Positions 5,879 through 7,724 of a DNA stretch of 7,724 bases are shown here, one piece after another. This DNA comes from an archaeon. GTDB taxonomy: Archaea; Nanobdellota; Nanobdellia; Pacearchaeales; GW2011-AR1. Position numbers and translations under genes: made by a program. Each line of letters starts with the position of its first letter. The stretch's first letter is position 1. Under the pieces are notes generated by a model that was not told where the DNA came from, searched no databases, and saw only the letters and a list, made by a program, of their open reading frames with translations. Location of the stretch: the NCBI GenBank assembly GCA_025453475.1, contig JALOQH010000033.1, forward strand, positions 1-7,724, in the 5' to 3' direction.

Positions 5879-6136
5879 TTAATTTTTAACTAACCACTTT
5901 TTTGTATAGAAATACATAATTGAGCCGAATAAAAATCCTCCAAGAATAACCCCCACGACAAGCCAGAGAATTACGCCAATTAACTCAAACTTAAATCCAA
6001 CATTAAATAAGTACATTAATATGGAAAAAGGCAAGCCCCATTGCAACATCCCAACTTTTAAGATATAAACCCAGAATCCTTTCTTGTATGCATTGATTAG
6101 TCTTTCTTCTCGAGGGCTATTCTGTTTTTTAATCAT
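5879..6136 (-). CDS. Small membrane protein with two transmembrane segments, function unknown
   Basis: I do not recognise a named family for this 85-residue protein. It starts with a charged N-terminus (K3, K4, R9, E10, E11, R12) and then has two hydrophobic stretches, about 21-47 and 51-77. The second is rich in Gly and Val (V-G-V-I-L-G-G-F-L-F-G) and could pack tightly against another helix. The short basic tail is K-K-W-L-V-K-N. By the positive-inside rule both ends would lie in the cytoplasm, forming a helical hairpin. It begins 3 nt after the stop of the nitroreductase gene, so they are probably co-transcribed, but nothing links their functions. There is no clear Shine-Dalgarno sequence. 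Its stop is close to the T-rich ftsZ terminator, tail to tail. Confidence 0.7.
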   Translation of the reverse strand: MIKKQNSPREERLINAYKKGFWVYILKVGMLQWGLPFSILMYLFNVGFKFELIGVILWLVVGVILGGFLFGSIMYFYTKKWLVKN

Positions 6137-6139
6137 CTT

Positions 6140-6712
6140 TTAATCTGGCACGCCGTGCATCGGAGCCTCTCTGAATAATGGCGGACGCCTTGTTGTATTC
6201 CAGTTTTCCCACCTTAGAACACCTTCAATTGGGGTTTTTCTTGGCTTTTTCAATGAGCCCTTCTCATAACCGACTGGAATGATTGCCTCGATATGGACAT
6301 GCGCAGGTATTTTAAGCATTTCTTTTACAATTTCATAGTTGAATGCGCCCACCCAGCAGGACGAAAGACCGAGGTCTGTTAGTTTCATGAGTATTGTTGC
6401 GATTGCTGCGCCTGCCTGCTGTCTAGCATAGTCTTTTCCACGAGCACCGTACTGATTCTCAAGGTGCATGTCTTCAGAGCAGACAATAATCAAAGTTGGA
6501 GCCTGATTTATCCATGTTTGGGACGCTTGCTTTGCAATATTATCTATTGTTTTCTCGCTTTCGACAATCACGAATTTTAAATTATTAAAATTGCCTGCAA
6601 ATGGGCCCTGTATGGCTGAGTCTATTGCTTCAATGACTGTCCCAAAATTCACAATCTTATTTTTAAAACAACGGACTGATTTCCTCTCCTGAATTACCTT
6701 ATCGAAATCCAT
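6140..6712 (-). CDS. Nitroreductase family FMN-dependent oxidoreductase
   Basis: This 190-residue protein has the nitroreductase fold markers in order. R-K-S-V-R (10-14) is the N-terminal FMN-phosphate motif, and G-P-F-A-G-N-F-N-N (36-44) takes the place of the usual P-S-A-x-N-x-Q-P loop. The central helix has A-R-Q-Q-A-G-A-A-I-A-T-I (96-107), followed by D-L-G-L-S-S-C-W-V-G-A-F (113-124), and I-I-P-V-G-Y-E (144-150) comes near the end. Family members bind FMN as homodimers and reduce nitroaromatics, quinones, flavins or enones with NAD(P)H. The physiological substrate here is unknown. The C-terminal tail (about 168-190) is Arg- and Pro-rich and extends past the core. Cys residues occur at 15, 78 and 119. 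It is cytoplasmic. A TATA-like box 25 nt before the ATG suggests a leaderless transcript separate from mnmA. The small membrane protein follows 3 nt downstream. Confidence 0.88.
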   Translation of the reverse strand: MDFDKVIQERKSVRCFKNKIVNFGTVIEAIDSAIQGPFAGNFNNLKFVIVESEKTIDNIAKQASQTWINQAPTLIIVCSEDMHLENQYGARGKDYARQQAGAAIATILMKLTDLGLSSCWVGAFNYEIVKEMLKIPAHVHIEAIIPVGYEKGSLKKPRKTPIEGVLRWENWNTTRRPPLFREAPMHGVPD

Positions 6713-6732
6713 AATTATTGAAGGGGAACAGC

Positions 6733-6741
6733 ATATTTAAG
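6733..6741 (-). promoter_or_regulatory. TATA-like box for the nitroreductase unit (leaderless start)
   Basis: On the minus strand CTTAAATAT is centred 25 nt before the nitroreductase ATG. It sits 2 nt past the mnmA stop codon. The 31-nt gap has no Shine-Dalgarno sequence next to the ATG. The spacing matches the gatA and UPF0173 promoters. Confidence 0.6.
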
Positions 6742-6743
6742 CC

Positions 6744-7724
6744 TTATTTCAAGCGAATCTCGCCGCCCCCGATAACCCTGTTTTTATGATAGAGAACAAT
6801 GGCCTGCCCTTCTGCAATGCCTTTTACTGGCTTCTGAAAAGTGAAAATCCTGTTATTTGAGAGTTCTCCTTTGTGCAATTCACCGAGATGCCTTATTCTT
6901 GCCGTTAAGCCAGGATAAGAGAATGATTGATTCGGGTTTATGAGATGAAAATTGCGGATAAACACTTTCTTCTTTAGAAGAAAAGGGTGATTCTCGGGAG
7001 CAGCTATGAGAATATTGCTCTTTCTTTTATCCGCAACATAATATCTCTCCTGGGCGTGTTCTTTTGGCTTGTTAATGTGCATGCCGAGGTGCTCAAGAAT
7101 CTTCTGCCCGATTGTAAAATAGGATATTCCCGGATGAGTTCCAAGAACTTCGCCTTCTGGGGAAATAATCCTGCCTTTCTTTTGTTTAATCTTCTTCTCA
7201 AGGAAAGATTTGATGTTTGGGGTTTTGCCGAGATAACAAACGCCTGTTGTGCCCGGTTTGTTCCAATTGAGGAATTTGTGCTGTTTCGCTATTTTTCTGA
7301 CTTCTTTTTTTGTGAGATTGCCTATGGGGAAGATTAGCTTTGAGAGAATTTTTTGATTGAGCTGATAGAGGAAGTAGGATTGGTCTTTTCCCGGGTCTTT
7401 AGCTTGCAGCAGCTTAAATCCTGATTTTGTTTTATTTATTCTTGCGTAGTGCCCTGTTGCAATATAATCTGCTTTCAATTTCTTTGCCTGCTCAAGAAGA
7501 ATCGGGAATTTAATCAACGTGTTGCATGAGACATCAGGGTTTGGAGTTAGTCCCTTTTGATAATCTTTAATCATTGGTTCTATGACTTCCTTTCTATATT
7601 GTTCTTTTGTGTTGAGAGAGACGAACCTGATTTTGAGATGTTTTGCAATGATTCTTGCAAAGTGCTCATCTGTCAAAGAACGAAGGGACTTGCAGGGGTT
7701 TTTTCCTCTTTTTTCGTCTCTGAA
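6744..7724 (-). CDS. mnmA: tRNA-specific 2-thiouridylase MnmA (5' partial)
   Basis: MnmA uses ATP to activate C2 of the wobble uridine (U34) in tRNAs for Lys, Glu and Gln and then inserts sulfur. The visible 326 residues run from the right edge of the window to the stop. The two catalytic Cys are present: C67 of the visible part in N-P-D-V-S-C-N and C163 in T-T-G-V-C-Y-L-G. Other family landmarks are A-T-G-H-Y-A-R (89-95), K-D-Q-S-Y-F-L-Y (113-120) and the C-terminal I-G-G-G-E-I (319-324). The N-terminal ATP-binding S-G-G-x-D-S loop lies off the window, roughly 40 residues away. A TTG at 7674-7676 could be read as a start, but it falls inside the conserved domain and the frame is open beyond it. 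MnmA is mainly bacterial; most archaea thiolate U34 with Ncs6/NcsA, so this copy may have been acquired by transfer. Confidence 0.93.
   Translation of the reverse strand, partial: FRDEKRGKNPCKSLRSLTDEHFARIIAKHLKIRFVSLNTKEQYRKEVIEPMIKDYQKGLTPNPDVSCNTLIKFPILLEQAKKLKADYIATGHYARINKTKSGFKLLQAKDPGKDQSYFLYQLNQKILSKLIFPIGNLTKKEVRKIAKQHKFLNWNKPGTTGVCYLGKTPNIKSFLEKKIKQKKGRIISPEGEVLGTHPGISYFTIGQKILEHLGMHINKPKEHAQERYYVADKRKSNILIAAPENHPFLLKKKVFIRNFHLINPNQSFSYPGLTARIRHLGELHKGELSNNRIFTFQKPVKGIAEGQAIVLYHKNRVIGGGEIRLK

Noticed and set aside
6987..7337. Plus-strand open frame of 116 codons inside mnmA
   Set aside because: It lies wholly antisense to a well-conserved gene and its product shows no recognisable features.
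7674..7676. TTG as the start of mnmA on the minus strand
   Set aside because: It lies within the conserved domain, would remove the ATP-binding loop, and the frame continues open to the edge with MnmA-like residues.
1..7724. RNA genes, CRISPR arrays or insertion sequences
   Set aside because: No cloverleaf-like sequence, rRNA stretch, regularly spaced direct repeat or transposase signature was seen. Intergenic gaps are too short for most of these.

Overview
The window reads as archaeal chromosomal DNA, moderately AT-rich and densely packed. Three lines of evidence support this. Three genes at the head of transcription units (gatA, the UPF0173 hydrolase and the nitroreductase) have a TATA-like box centred about 25 nt before their ATG, the pattern of archaeal leaderless transcripts. 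ftsZ is of the short archaeal kind. The other recognisable genes (GatA, a DHH phosphoesterase, a UPF0173 hydrolase) have archaeal-looking sequences. The compact gene set, the many unknown small proteins and a bacterial-type mnmA would suit a DPANN-like lineage, but that placement is inference.

Layout. Bases 1-1549 (+) hold five tightly coupled small genes of unknown function: the first is cut by the window edge, and the next three junctions are ATGA overlaps. By eye, the first protein is an internal duplication of a Cys-containing helical module of about 50 residues. The third, fourth and fifth proteins carry what looks like a related helical segment. The second protein is a His-rich, single-pass membrane protein. 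This cluster is the least explained part of the window. Bases 1585-2877 (+) encode GatA, the amidase subunit of tRNA-dependent amidotransferase, with its full catalytic triad. Bases 2928-4644 (+) form a probable two-gene unit of a UPF0173 metallo-hydrolase and a DHH/DHHA1 phosphoesterase. Bases 4736-5818 (+) encode FtsZ, which has its own promoter region, a strong Shine-Dalgarno sequence and a pyrimidine-rich terminator.

The right end (5879-7724) is on the minus strand and converges on ftsZ. It holds mnmA (tRNA U34 2-thiolation; 5' end outside the window), then a nitroreductase with its own TATA box beside the mnmA stop, then a small protein with two membrane segments that is probably co-transcribed with the nitroreductase.

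Functionally the window mixes translation fidelity (GatA, MnmA), cell division (FtsZ), nucleic-acid or nucleotide phosphoester metabolism (DHH protein) and redox chemistry (nitroreductase). There is no sign of mobile elements, CRISPR arrays or RNA genes. No intergenic gap exceeds 100 bases.
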